From Saprospiraceae bacterium (GTDB lineage Bacteria; Bacteroidota; Bacteroidia; Chitinophagales; Saprospiraceae), in the NCBI GenBank assembly GCA_013140975.1, contig JABFRV010000041.1, forward strand, positions 62,001 through 126,000: DNA of 64,000 nt. Reading direction: 5' to 3'. The notes under the pieces are model-generated. The model saw only the letters and a list, made by a program, of their open reading frames with translations. It ran no database searches and was not told the DNA's origin. Each line of letters starts with the position of its first letter. Position 1 is the stretch's first letter. Position numbers and translations under genes: made by a program. Below, piece by piece: positions 45,684 through 55,160 of this stretch.

Positions 45684-45716
45684 AAAAAAATATTATCAGG
45701 CACTGCGAGGGATTGA
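45684..45716 (+). pseudogene. relic of an mbnH-like 3' end before the YHYH gene
   Basis: The eleven codons KKILSGTARD plus stop match the mbnH C-terminus KEILLGTVKN plus stop, and similarity continues about 15 nt past the stop. It implies a duplication of the mbnH 3' end, with the sulfatase gene lying between the two copies. Confidence 0.55.
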
Positions 45717-45754
45717 AAAATGAATGTCGACTAACATTATACAAAACAAATAAA

Positions 45755-47131
45755 ATGGTAAAAAATTTCTCATTCGTAGCGCTAATACTCGCAACTAGCA
45801 TATGTAACGCACAATTAAGTCCTGCAATCACGTCCTGGTTGCAAAACAATACGATTTTTGGCAGTTATTATACAGCTGCTTCTGGATCTACTCCAATTCC
45901 TATGACTGTTTTAGCAAATTGTCAGGAAGTAAGTTATTCAAGTTCCTGGGTATATGTAAAAACCAGAGGTATTCCTATATATCCAACAGGTGTTTTTACA
46001 GGTGATGGAAATAGAAATTTGGCCGGAGATCAAAATGCAATCTATAGATTTCCTTTAGTTCCTGCAAAAAATACCGGTACACTTGTATCAACTTCTCCTG
46101 GCAATAACGGTGTTTTTATAAATGGTGTTTCAATATTTGATTATCAGGATGGGGTAAAATATTTATCTACAGCTGTTAATGGAATTTGTGGTGGTCCGGG
46201 TAATCCTCAATGCCCCGGAGGCATGAGCTATGTGTCTCCATGGAATAGAGATGCAATCCCGGCAGAAAGAAAAGGCTTCGATTGCGCCAAAGGACATCCT
46301 GCAGGAACAAACTATCACCATCATCAAAATCCAAGTGCTTTTAAGCATGACGGAAAAACTTCTATTAGCTGGTCAGACATTTGCAGCACCTATAATTCTG
46401 ATGCACTTTACACAATTGACACTTCCAAACATTCACCTCTTCTTGGATATGCCTATGATGGTTTTCCAATTTATGGCGCTTATGCATATAAAAATCTTGA
46501 CGGAACAGGTGGTATTGTTAGAATACTTTCTAGCTATAGTTTGAAAAATCATACAACAAGAACGAATGGACCTAATGTTGGACAAACAATCGGTACACAA
46601 ACATTTTTTAACGGATATTTTAGAGAGGACTATGAATATATAGCAAGCACAGATCCTGAACGCCTTGATCTAAGCAATGGCCGTTTTTGTGTGACTCCTG
46701 AATATCCTAATGGAACGTATGCTTACTTTACAACTGTAAATGCAGATCACTCTTCTGCTTATCCTTATATTATTGGACCAACATTTTATGGTACCAGAAC
46801 AGCATCAAAAGTAACTGGTATTAATGAAGCTGTAACTGTTTATACAGCAGGAACAACCGGGGTTTCTAATCTCGATTTAAACAATTTTGAAATTAACATT
46901 TTTCCAAATCCTTCTGAAGAATTTATTGCAGTGCAAATAAATGGACTCAATAAAGAAAACTTGAAAATTGAAATGTTTAATTTTGAAGGAAAACTTATTC
47001 AGACTGCTTCCTTAAATGCCGGAGCAACTCTCTCCTATTTAGATATAAGAACCGTTTATGCCGGAAGTTATTTGGTAAAAATTTCCGGAGCAAAAACATC
47101 TTCGAATCATAAGATAGTTATTTCTAAATAG
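45755..47131 (+). CDS. secreted YHYH-domain protein with type IX sorting domain
   Basis: I use ATG 45755, which opens a good signal peptide; the frame extends to a TTG at 45713 that would add 14 polar residues. The 458-residue product has the YHYH domain signature with NYHHHQNPSAFKHDGK and YDGFPIYGAY. The last 80 residues (INIFPNPSEEFIAV) are a T9SS sorting domain. The histidine-rich motif could bind metal, which would fit the copper operon upstream (inference). Function of the domain is not known. Confidence 0.82.
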   Translation: MVKNFSFVALILATSICNAQLSPAITSWLQNNTIFGSYYTAASGSTPIPMTVLANCQEVSYSSSWVYVKTRGIPIYPTGVFTGDGNRNLAGDQNAIYRFPLVPAKNTGTLVSTSPGNNGVFINGVSIFDYQDGVKYLSTAVNGICGGPGNPQCPGGMSYVSPWNRDAIPAERKGFDCAKGHPAGTNYHHHQNPSAFKHDGKTSISWSDICSTYNSDALYTIDTSKHSPLLGYAYDGFPIYGAYAYKNLDGTGGIVRILSSYSLKNHTTRTNGPNVGQTIGTQTFFNGYFREDYEYIASTDPERLDLSNGRFCVTPEYPNGTYAYFTTVNADHSSAYPYIIGPTFYGTRTASKVTGINEAVTVYTAGTTGVSNLDLNNFEINIFPNPSEEFIAVQINGLNKENLKIEMFNFEGKLIQTASLNAGATLSYLDIRTVYAGSYLVKISGAKTSSNHKIVISK

Positions 47132-47274
47132 AAAAGCTGATTATTTTTTAAAAGCATTTAGAGTAATTAAGTTCATTAGTTTTTCTATCTTTATAAAACT
47201 ATTTTAATAAATTAGCAATTCGATAGGAAAACAAAACAACTTTTACATCAATCTTTTAACTGTACTCCTAAAAA

Positions 47275-48237
47275 ATGAAAAGTTTATTTTACATTATATC
47301 AGTATATTTCTTCTTAACCTCATGCGTGACTTCACAGAACAAGAAGACTGGAAACGACAAGCAATATTTCATTGCCTACAATATACATGAACACGATACA
47401 ATTCATAAAAATAATTATGAAGTTATAACAATGAACATGGACGGTTCAAATAAAAAGAATATTACCAACAATCCCGATGTTGCTTGGACATATTATGCAT
47501 ATAAAAATCGTTTATTTTTAATAAGCGACAGAGACACTTGTAAGCGTTGTTTTTTTCTTTATGAAACAGATGTGAATGGGGCGAACACGAAAAAAATAAG
47601 TGACTTAATGCTGGAAGATAGTTGGATGAGTGGTAGAAAAAATGGCGAAGAACTCGTTGCTGCAGGAAGAATTGGAAAAGAACTACGATACCAACTTTTT
47701 ATAATAAATACCAGGACTGGAGAACACAAGCAACTGACCAATGAACCCGATGCTAAATACGGAGATCCATGCTTTTCTCCGGATGGTAAAAAAATTGCCT
47801 TCTATTATCAAAAGAATAAAAAAGACAGAAAGAGCCATGAAGAATTATTCATAATGAATGATGATGGAACTGATATGACACAATTGACACATTACCCGGA
47901 AGACAATCCATCTGCAAAAGAATATGGCTACAGAGCCGGTGCAACGAAATGGCATCCAACTGAAAATTTTATTAGTTATATTTCATTACAAGATGGTAGA
48001 CATAGCATCTATGCTATAACGCCAGATGGAAAGAAGCAGTGGAAACTTATAAATAATGAACTTTCAGAAGCTTACCACGATTGGAGCTCAGATGGCAAAT
48101 AGCTTACTTTTAATAAATCTGACATTAAAGAAACGCAGTATCATATTATGCTTATGAATTGGAAAACAAAAGAACAAAGGCAGTTAACAGATACAAGCTA
48201 TAAATCTCAACTGTCGCCGGTATTTATTGAAAAATAG
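47275..48237 (+). pseudogene. TolB/WD40-like beta-propeller lipoprotein split by an amber codon
   Basis: The frame starts with a lipobox signal peptide (FFLTSC) and has propeller-type repeats such as DPCFSPDGKKIAFYY and TKWHPTENFISYI. It stops at TAG 48100-48102, right inside the next repeat motif (WSSDGK-stop-LTF). The same frame then runs on for 44 codons to TAG 48235, with a further repeat-like strand. The true gene was probably 320 codons, with a lysine codon changed to TAG. It may be inactive, or give a 275-residue product. Confidence 0.7.
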
Positions 48238-48285
48238 TAAGGACCATTCATAAGAAGAGTTATTAAGCATTGAATAAAATGACAA

Positions 48286-48325
48286 AACCGGATAAACCAA
48301 CAAAATTTGAAGAATTTATCCGGTT
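48286..48325. terminator. bidirectional terminator hairpin
   Basis: Perfect 11-nt arms AACCGGATAAA (48286-48296) and TTTATCCGGTT (48315-48325) enclose an 18-nt loop. It lies between two converging genes. On the minus strand a TTTT follows the stem. Confidence 0.65.
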
Positions 48326-48400
48326 CTGACAATTAAATATTGAAGAGAAAACAGAATTTAATAAAGTATTTTTCAATTTCCTAAAGACCCTAAGAGCATT

Positions 48401-49798
48401 TTAGTTCATGATCATTTTGATAATAAAATTGCCTTCTTCGTTTTGGATATGTAACATATAAATACCGGAAGGCATTGTTGAAATATCTACATTTACAATC
48501 CCTTGTTGTTGATTTGCAGAATATACAGCCTGGCCTTGAATATTAATAACTACGAGATTAGATAAGACATCATTACTAAGCTTTACCTGAAATATACCAT
48601 TGCCAGGATTTGGTGATAAAAGCTTATTTATTGGGTAAACATCAGAATTTTTAAAATTGCTTCGTGCATTCAAATCATTATCCTCTCCCTTTTGTACATT
48701 ATCATCAGACTTCATCGACCCCATACATTGCGCATCAACTTCTGACTTGCTCCAACAGCCGGTGGCATTTCCCACTATCGTTATTAAGTGCGGGGCTCTA
48801 TCTATCAGATTACATATTGAAACTACGTGACAAGTACTCAGGCTAAGATTATAAGTAATAATTCCAAACCCTACAAGAAAATTTCTATTAAAAGCTGAAA
48901 TATTATTCAAGCTTCCATTTTCAGAAATTATTAAATATTCAAGTCTATTTAGGTTATTAAATCCTGAAACCGTACTAAGGTTTGGATTAAATGTAAGAGA
49001 AAGAGAATTGGCTTCATTCAAATTTGGAAATCCGTCCACATGAACCAGGGATGGATTCTCAATCATTGTAATATCTTTAACACTCAACAGTGAATTCATA
49101 CCATTGGTAGATATGAGATTATTATTCCCACGAATATACAAATAACCATTAATAGTCGATAAATCACTTAAGCCATTGAAGTTTTGTAGGTTTTGGTTAT
49201 TAATCACACTCATTCCTGAATAAATAGTAGTAAGATATTCCATACCATTAAAGTTATAAATGTTATTATTACCAATTACATTAAAATAACCCACTGAAAT
49301 CAATCTGCTCCCACTAAAATTACTAATTGATGTTCCACTAACAATAAAGGATCCTCCAATTGTATGCAAGTCATACAATCCAGCCAAATTGGTTAAATTA
49401 CCAGTTCCTGCAAGAATAAAATCAAAATCAACATTTTGCAAATTAATAAAACCGTGAAGATTAAATACCGGTACATTTATTAACTGTAGTGAATAAACGC
49501 TTCTTACATTTCTAAAACCCCAAACATTATTTAAAATAGTTCCTTCTATATATAACACTCCCTGAATGGATTCAATATTGTGAAATGCTTCTACACTATG
49601 AATAGCATTACCAACAATAAAGACATCTCCAATGATTTGGGTACATGTAGGATTATCTATAATGAATGCATCCACTTCTGATTGTGTGGAAAACACAAAA
49701 GGCCCTGTGCATGTTTGGGATACCCCTATTTTAGAGGCCAATAAAGTCAATAAAAAGAAGATTACTTTTAACTTACTTGTGAAAATTTGATTAGTCAT
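48401..49798 (-). CDS. secreted LRR/receptor-L-like protein with type IX sorting domain
   Basis: The frame opens at 49828, but the start at 49798 (MTNQIFTSKLK) gives a better signal peptide and is preferred; product of about 465 residues. The middle is made of 20-25-residue repeats with LTNLAGLYDLHTI- and LSTVSGFNNLNRL-like units, as in receptor L domains. The C-terminus has LSPNPGNGIFQVK and ends in a type IX sorting domain. It should lie on the surface and may bind a partner. No enzyme motif is seen. Confidence 0.8.
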   Translation of the reverse strand: MTNQIFTSKLKVIFFLLTLLASKIGVSQTCTGPFVFSTQSEVDAFIIDNPTCTQIIGDVFIVGNAIHSVEAFHNIESIQGVLYIEGTILNNVWGFRNVRSVYSLQLINVPVFNLHGFINLQNVDFDFILAGTGNLTNLAGLYDLHTIGGSFIVSGTSISNFSGSRLISVGYFNVIGNNNIYNFNGMEYLTTIYSGMSVINNQNLQNFNGLSDLSTINGYLYIRGNNNLISTNGMNSLLSVKDITMIENPSLVHVDGFPNLNEANSLSLTFNPNLSTVSGFNNLNRLEYLIISENGSLNNISAFNRNFLVGFGIITYNLSLSTCHVVSICNLIDRAPHLITIVGNATGCWSKSEVDAQCMGSMKSDDNVQKGEDNDLNARSNFKNSDVYPINKLLSPNPGNGIFQVKLSNDVLSNLVVINIQGQAVYSANQQQGIVNVDISTMPSGIYMLHIQNEEGNFIIKMIMN

Positions 49799-49828
49799 AT
49801 TTAATAATTTTAAACAAAGGTGAGCCAT

Positions 49829-50178
49829 TCGAAATATGCAAAAAAGCCTATCGAGTATTTGGCATAAACAATTAGTATTTGGTATTAAATCAATAATATT
49901 AAAACAAGATTAAGCCCGTTAAAAAATAATGATATGACAGCTACAGCTCTAAAAGAATTCCCGGAAGATAAATATTTAAAAGCTGAATTCACATACTTGA
50001 TTATGCCCTATAAAGTAATCCGAAAAACAAGCCAATAAACTTAATCCAGTCACTAAACTTAAAAAAGAAATTTAATGTACATTTGCAGATAAATGATCAT
50101 TCTACATACGAATAGTACCCATTAATAAGACTTTAAACAGAGTGCTAATTTTGGGAAAACCCTTTAAGCCAAAAGAAA
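49829..50178. other. intergenic region between divergent genes
   Basis: This 350-nt gap separates two divergent genes and should hold both promoters. A 34-codon frame at 49934-50038 has no support as a gene. No clear repeat or operator is visible. Confidence 0.35.
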
Positions 50179-50769
50179 GTGAGTAAAAAGACAGATATTT
50201 TCTACAATAATTTTTCAACGCTCTACCCTCTCGTTGACATTTTTTATAAACCACAAAAACGGAAATTATTTGAATTAATTAATAATCTTCCATTTGGACA
50301 ATTACTTGAAATTGGCGTTGGAAATGGAACCCATTTTCAATTATACAAAACTCATAAGGTCATTGGAATAGACACTTCGTCGAAGATGCTTGAAATTGCC
50401 AATAAATATAAGAAGAACAACATCACTCTTGAGCGAATGAATGCAGAATCTCTTTCTTTTCCAGATCAAACTTTTGATTACATTGTAATGTCTCATGTAA
50501 TTTCAGTGATTGATAATCCTGAAAAAATGCTTGAAGAAAGCTACAGAGTTCTAAAACCCAATGGAAGAATTTATATTCTCAATCATTTTACACCAGAGAA
50601 CTGGTTAAGGTGCTTTGACAATTCTATTCAAACTATTTCAAAACGATTACATTTCAAATCAGTCTTTCATATAGAAAGTTTGAAGACAATCAAGAAATTT
50701 ACCTTACTGAAAGAAATTCCATTTGGAAAATTTTCGTATTTTAAACTCTTAATTTATTGTAAGGCGTGA
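50179..50769 (+). CDS. class I SAM-dependent methyltransferase (phospholipid N-methyltransferase-like)
   Basis: The 196-residue protein starts with GTG. Its Rossmann core has LLEIGVGNGTHF near residue 40, GIDTSSKMLEIA and DYIVMSHVISVIDNP, then GRIYILNHF. The SSKMLEIA and ISVIDNPEKMLEESYRVLKP features resemble phosphatidylethanolamine N-methyltransferase and UbiE-type enzymes. It overlaps the VanZ-like gene by 4 nt. Substrate unknown; a lipid is plausible given the neighbours. Confidence 0.85.
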   Translation: MSKKTDIFYNNFSTLYPLVDIFYKPQKRKLFELINNLPFGQLLEIGVGNGTHFQLYKTHKVIGIDTSSKMLEIANKYKKNNITLERMNAESLSFPDQTFDYIVMSHVISVIDNPEKMLEESYRVLKPNGRIYILNHFTPENWLRCFDNSIQTISKRLHFKSVFHIESLKTIKKFTLLKEIPFGKFSYFKLLIYCKA

Positions 50770-51269
50770 AAAAAATATATGTCTATATAATTTTATGCTT
50801 ATTGATCTGCTTATATATTTATTTGTTCTATCGAACAGAAAAAACAGTTATTAATGAAATTCTTATTTCTATAATTTCATTGGAAAAGTTTGCTGAGATA
50901 CGAAACACAATATCAGGCCTTTTTCCTCTACACAAACAAATTATAAACTCTTTACCTGAGGGCTTATGGGTTTTTTGTATTACATTGACATCAAAGTCTT
51001 TATATGTCAATGTTGGACGTCGTGAAATGAATTTGCTTTTTGTTCCTTTAATATTTGCCTTTGGCCTGGAACTGCTACAACTACTTCATCTTACAAACGG
51101 ACGATTTGACTTATGGGATATAGCGTATTCGGTCTTATTTTGGGCTGCCGCCAATTACTTAATTAAAGATAAACTTAAACGACAAGACATTCTTAATCCA
51201 TTTACAACCAACAGCATGGTTTGCATATTTAGTTATCTTATTGTCTATTTAGCACATGTATGGAAATAG
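50766..51269 (+). CDS. VanZ-like membrane protein
   Basis: The 167-residue protein has four to five membrane helices and the VanZ-like signature FGLELLQLLHLTNGRFDLWDI. It starts with GTG overlapping the methyltransferase stop by 4 nt, and itself overlaps the phosphoesterase by 10 nt. VanZ relatives affect envelope properties and low-level teicoplanin resistance; the activity here is unknown. Confidence 0.75.
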   Translation: MKKIYVYIILCLLICLYIYLFYRTEKTVINEILISIISLEKFAEIRNTISGLFPLHKQIINSLPEGLWVFCITLTSKSLYVNVGRREMNLLFVPLIFAFGLELLQLLHLTNGRFDLWDIAYSVLFWAAANYLIKDKLKRQDILNPFTTNSMVCIFSYLIVYLAHVWK

Positions 51270-51952
51270 TTGAACGGCATGAGAAATTAAACTTCTTTGA
51301 CAAAAATGAAGACCTTTCTACCCTACATATCAGCGACATTCATTTGTGGTATTCAACCAGAATATTGAATAAAATTGAACTTAGTATTATTTCAAATAAG
51401 CCTGACTTAATTGTTTTAACGGGAGATTACTATGACATACCTGCAGGTGCATATAATTTCAGAAATTTTTTATGCAAAATTTCACAATTACATACAATAC
51501 TATTTATCAAAGGGAACCATGATGAAATTTATGGAACCAAGATTTCAAACCTTCTCTTAGGCATTCCAAATTGCTACTCTGTTGATTATTCAGTTTATAA
51601 ATACCAATCTAGAAAAGGAAATCAATATAACATCACTTCCTGGGGAAACAAACATAATTTACCCACTCAAAAAAGTGAAATAAATATTCTACTCATGCAT
51701 AACCCTGAAGGGATCAAATCCAGGGAACTAACAAATATTCAAGCTATTTTTGCAGGGCATTTACATGGTGGACAATTCATATTTTTCAAAACAAAAAATA
51801 ATTCAGATTTTCCGGGATCTATAGTATACAAACATTGTTCTGACAGAAAACAAATTGACAACACAACACTGATCTTTAGCAAAGGTTTGGGCGACACATT
51901 TCCTTTTAGACTGAACTGCCCGAAGGAAATTGTGAGAATTACCATTGAATAG
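51260..51952 (+). CDS. calcineurin-like metallophosphoesterase
   Basis: The 230-residue protein has the metal-binding motifs of the family in order: HISDIHLW, LTGDYYD, IKGNHDEI and GHLHGGQF. They bind two metal ions and cleave phosphate esters. The size and the GHLHGG end fit the YkuE-like group that acts on membrane lipids or their headgroups. It overlaps the VanZ-like gene by 10 nt and ends a three-gene operon. Confidence 0.88.
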   Translation: MEIVERHEKLNFFDKNEDLSTLHISDIHLWYSTRILNKIELSIISNKPDLIVLTGDYYDIPAGAYNFRNFLCKISQLHTILFIKGNHDEIYGTKISNLLLGIPNCYSVDYSVYKYQSRKGNQYNITSWGNKHNLPTQKSEINILLMHNPEGIKSRELTNIQAIFAGHLHGGQFIFFKTKNNSDFPGSIVYKHCSDRKQIDNTTLIFSKGLGDTFPFRLNCPKEIVRITIE

Positions 51953-52015
51953 AAAGAGGAAGTATTTGAACCTCTTTTATTTCTTACTACTTTAGTATGC
52001 TTATGAAACAGGATT

Positions 52016-53197
52016 CTAAAAATTATACTTCAACCTTAAATACCCTCTGTGATTCAAAGCTTCAAACTGATTCAGACTTGCATAAAAACTCTGCCATACC
52101 AGATCAACATTCAGATTTTCCCCAAGGCTATACTTCAATCCGGGCAAAAAAAGTAAAAGATTTGTTCCGGGAGAATAGAGCACAGAAAGATTTGCTGAAA
52201 AAAGTGGGGTGATTTCCTTTCCTGAAGCAATTGTAAAATTCCATTTGGTCGGCATCAAGTTGGCAGGTGAAAAGTTGAAATTCAATTGTGACGGATTTAA
52301 TATTTTAGTATCCAAACCAATATTGTTAAAAAGAAATGAACCACTGAAATACCAACCACTCTCAAAAACATAATCACTTTCGATAGTCATATTTATATGA
52401 AATTTTTCCGATGAAGTTTTGGTAAAAAATTGTGTTTCTCCCTTAAAACCTGCATCTCCGATACTTCCTGCCCATCCTCCCCCGGCAGTAAATCTATTAC
52501 CATATATTCCGAATAGCAACTGAATGTCATATCCACCAGAATTGACAAAATATTTTCCGGCGAGTACTTTTTCATTCACTTTATTTCCCGGTGAATACGC
52601 AATTTCCACATTGGAAAAACCACTAATGTCCCCGGAGAATTTGATAGCATCAGTTCCCGGCCTTTCTTCATAATCAAAATCAAGAAAGTTATACGTGTTG
52701 AAGAGATCATTAGGATTCCAGATGGTCGATATTCCCCAATTAATCCTATGTCTTCCGGCTCTAATGCTTAGTCTGCTCAATTTATAATCTATATACAAGC
52801 GATCAATATTTGTATGCATCACCATAGATGAATTGGAAAACCAAATATTAGAAATATTCACCAATTCATTGGAGTTCCTGAGAAGTTGATTATAATCAGG
52901 AATGATTCTTACATCATCACCCCAAATCAATCTATTTCTCAACTCAGTCGCGAACGTCAAATTCATAAAAGGAAACCATTTAAAGTTGATTCGATTGTGA
53001 ATCAGATTGGTAGCAAGCAAACTTTTAAAATCCTTTGGAAAACTAAGTGATTGCATATCTTTCACATATCCATTAAATGAAAATTTAATGCTGGCAGGTT
53101 TTACTTCAGTAATTAAGGAATCTTCTACTAACAATTCCTGTGACCATATCAAAACTGAATTTAGAAGAAATGCGATAATGAAAATAATTGTCTTCAT
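52016..53197 (-). CDS. outer-membrane beta-barrel-like protein
   Basis: The 393-residue protein has a signal peptide and long runs of alternating polar and aromatic residues, ending in an aromatic C-terminal strand (GYLRLKYNF), as outer-membrane barrels do. It is the last gene of a run with an ATP-binding subunit, two FtsX-like permeases and a LolA-like protein. It could be the outer-membrane end of that export system. I do not recognise a named family. Confidence 0.65.
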   Translation of the reverse strand: MKTIIFIIAFLLNSVLIWSQELLVEDSLITEVKPASIKFSFNGYVKDMQSLSFPKDFKSLLATNLIHNRINFKWFPFMNLTFATELRNRLIWGDDVRIIPDYNQLLRNSNELVNISNIWFSNSSMVMHTNIDRLYIDYKLSRLSIRAGRHRINWGISTIWNPNDLFNTYNFLDFDYEERPGTDAIKFSGDISGFSNVEIAYSPGNKVNEKVLAGKYFVNSGGYDIQLLFGIYGNRFTAGGGWAGSIGDAGFKGETQFFTKTSSEKFHINMTIESDYVFESGWYFSGSFLFNNIGLDTKILNPSQLNFNFSPANLMPTKWNFTIASGKEITPLFSANLSVLYSPGTNLLLFLPGLKYSLGENLNVDLVWQSFYASLNQFEALNHRGYLRLKYNF

Positions 53198-53208
53198 TCA
53201 AACTATGT

Positions 53209-53919
53209 CTAATGAGCGTAAGATGTCATTATTGGTTCAGTGTCTGAAGCTATCTGCCCATCAACCAAGGTTATCACTCTCCTTGCTCTGTCAATAACTC
53301 TTTGGTCATGGGTTGAGAATAAAAATGTTATATTTTCTTCCTTATTAAGTTTGTTCATGATGTCAAGTAAATTGGATGCTGATTTAGAATCGAGGTTTGC
53401 AGTTGGTTCATCTGCAAGAATAAACTGTGGCTTGCTAGCCAGAGCTCGTGCCACAGCTACTCTTTGTTGTTGACCTCCGGAAAGTTCGCTTGGCCTTCGT
53501 TCTATCTGCTCCTCAAGATCTACCTGTCTGAATAATTGTTTTATTCTTTCGTCTCTTTCATTTTTACTTATGCCTTGCAACAACATAATAAATTCAGCAT
53601 TTTCTCTTGCCGTTAGCACAGGTATCAGATTAAACGATTGAAATACAAATCCGATATTGTGCAATCTGAAATCTATAAGTTTTCCAGGACTGAGTTTGGT
53701 AATATCTGTTCCATTGATTACAATCTGTCCTTCATCAGGTTTATCAAGTCCTCCAATGAGATTGAGCAACGTAGTCTTTCCTGATCCTGATGGCCCAACC
53801 AAAGCCGTAAACTCACCACGCCTAATGTGTAAGTGGAGGTTTTTAATTGCATACACAGGAATCGTAGTAGGGTTATAAACTCTACTGATGTTATGAGTAT
53901 CTATAACTATGTCATTCAT
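53209..53919 (-). CDS. ABC transporter ATP-binding protein (LolD/MacB family)
   Basis: The 236-residue ATPase has Walker A GPSGSGKTT near residue 39, Q-loop FVFQSFNLIPVL, signature LSGGQQQRVAVARAL near 143, and Walker B FILADEPTANLDSK. This set is typical of the LolCDE/MacB/FtsE group that powers FtsX-type permeases. It lies 16 nt after the permease gene at 53936 and partners with both permeases. Confidence 0.93.
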   Translation of the reverse strand: MNDIVIDTHNISRVYNPTTIPVYAIKNLHLHIRRGEFTALVGPSGSGKTTLLNLIGGLDKPDEGQIVINGTDITKLSPGKLIDFRLHNIGFVFQSFNLIPVLTARENAEFIMLLQGISKNERDERIKQLFRQVDLEEQIERRPSELSGGQQQRVAVARALASKPQFILADEPTANLDSKSASNLLDIMNKLNKEENITFLFSTHDQRVIDRARRVITLVDGQIASDTEPIMTSYAH

Positions 53920-53935
53920 TTTATCAATTTATGAA

Positions 53936-55150
53936 TCAGTTTTTAAGAGCATCAATCGGTTTCATATTTATTGCTTTCAAGGCTGGTATAATACTCGAGA
54001 GCAAGGCTGTAACAACAACAATAATCAAGACCGGAAGTAATTTTTCAGCTGGAAATGAGGGATAAATTATGACCTTGAAACCAAAGCTACTCAAGACATC
54101 TTCACCCATACCTGAAAGATTTAAACCGTTTTTATTGAAATATACTGACAAAAGCCATCCTATTAGTAAACCAAGGGGCGCACCACCAAGCGTAAGAAAT
54201 ACTGTTTCCAACAAAACCAAAAAAAATATTCTTATTCTGCTGGCACCAAGTGCAGCAATCATACCGATTTCTCTTGTACGCTCCATTATAGCCATCAACA
54301 TGGTGTTGAGTATTCCAAAAGCAAGTGCAATCATGATAATAATCAAAATGATGTAAGAATAGGAATCAACAGTTTTTACCATAAATTCTGTTTCCGGAGA
54401 AATTTCCTTCCAGGTTTCAACTTTCAGATTTGGCAAAAGGCTCTTAAGTTTACTTGCAACCAGATCAACTGCTTTGTCATCATTGAGTTTTAATCCAATT
54501 TCATGGATTTGTCCGGGCAATCCTAACAATTCACTCAGTTCAGATCCTGAAACATAAATCAATCTTTCATCCACTGGCGCATTCGTGCTTTGATAGATTG
54601 ATGAAACTCTGAATGCCGATGACACAAGATTATTTGTTGTATCATTAAACATAAGCACCAGCTTGGATCCGATTTTAAGTTTCATTTTATCCGCAAGCTT
54701 TTTACCAATGATGACCTGATTTCTTTTATAAGAGGTTAAATCGTTTCCTTCTTTAATTTTTTGCTTCAATGAAGAATAGCTGAATTCTGTAGCGGTATCA
54801 ATTCCAAACACCTGGACTCCTGCAGTACCAGTCGGAGTTGACATCATACCATTCACTAAAGTTCTTTTATTTATTTGAATGATTTCCGGAATATTTCGAA
54901 GTATCTTAAATATTTCTGTTGTATCTCCAATAATAAATTTTGATTCATTTTCATCAGAAAAATTTGGGTGATGAAGTTGAATATGTCCTGTTTCTTCATC
55001 AATGACTGTTCGAATCCTGCTAACCAGCATGCCTTCATACAAAGCCAACACAGCTATACCTGCCAATAAACCTAAAGTTATCGACATCATAATAACCAAG
55101 CTTCTGGCTTTATGCCTCCAAATATTCCGCCATGCCATTACTACAAGCAT
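53936..55150 (-). CDS. FtsX-like permease, second
   Basis: The 404-residue inner-membrane protein has one N-terminal helix, a large periplasmic domain (about 45-260), and three C-terminal helices with IGMIAALGASRIRIFFLVLLE, the FtsX/MacB signature. It is the second of two permeases in the operon, which would form a heterodimer like LolC and LolE. Confidence 0.9.
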   Translation of the reverse strand: MLVVMAWRNIWRHKARSLVIMMSITLGLLAGIAVLALYEGMLVSRIRTVIDEETGHIQLHHPNFSDENESKFIIGDTTEIFKILRNIPEIIQINKRTLVNGMMSTPTGTAGVQVFGIDTATEFSYSSLKQKIKEGNDLTSYKRNQVIIGKKLADKMKLKIGSKLVLMFNDTTNNLVSSAFRVSSIYQSTNAPVDERLIYVSGSELSELLGLPGQIHEIGLKLNDDKAVDLVASKLKSLLPNLKVETWKEISPETEFMVKTVDSYSYIILIIIMIALAFGILNTMLMAIMERTREIGMIAALGASRIRIFFLVLLETVFLTLGGAPLGLLIGWLLSVYFNKNGLNLSGMGEDVLSSFGFKVIIYPSFPAEKLLPVLIIVVVTALLSSIIPALKAINMKPIDALKN

Positions 55151-55160
55151 ACTATTTAAT

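Noticed and set aside
7661..48102. Stop-codon recoding or suppression as an explanation for the in-frame TGA (7661), TAA (15563) and TAG (48100)
   Set aside because: All three stop types are used normally by intact genes here, and each broken gene has its own sign of decay or possible error.
49934..50038. A 34-codon frame in the gap before the methyltransferase
   Set aside because: It is too short, with no homologous motif and no supporting context.
51997..52212. A 71-codon plus-strand frame
   Set aside because: It is almost wholly antisense to the beta-barrel gene end.
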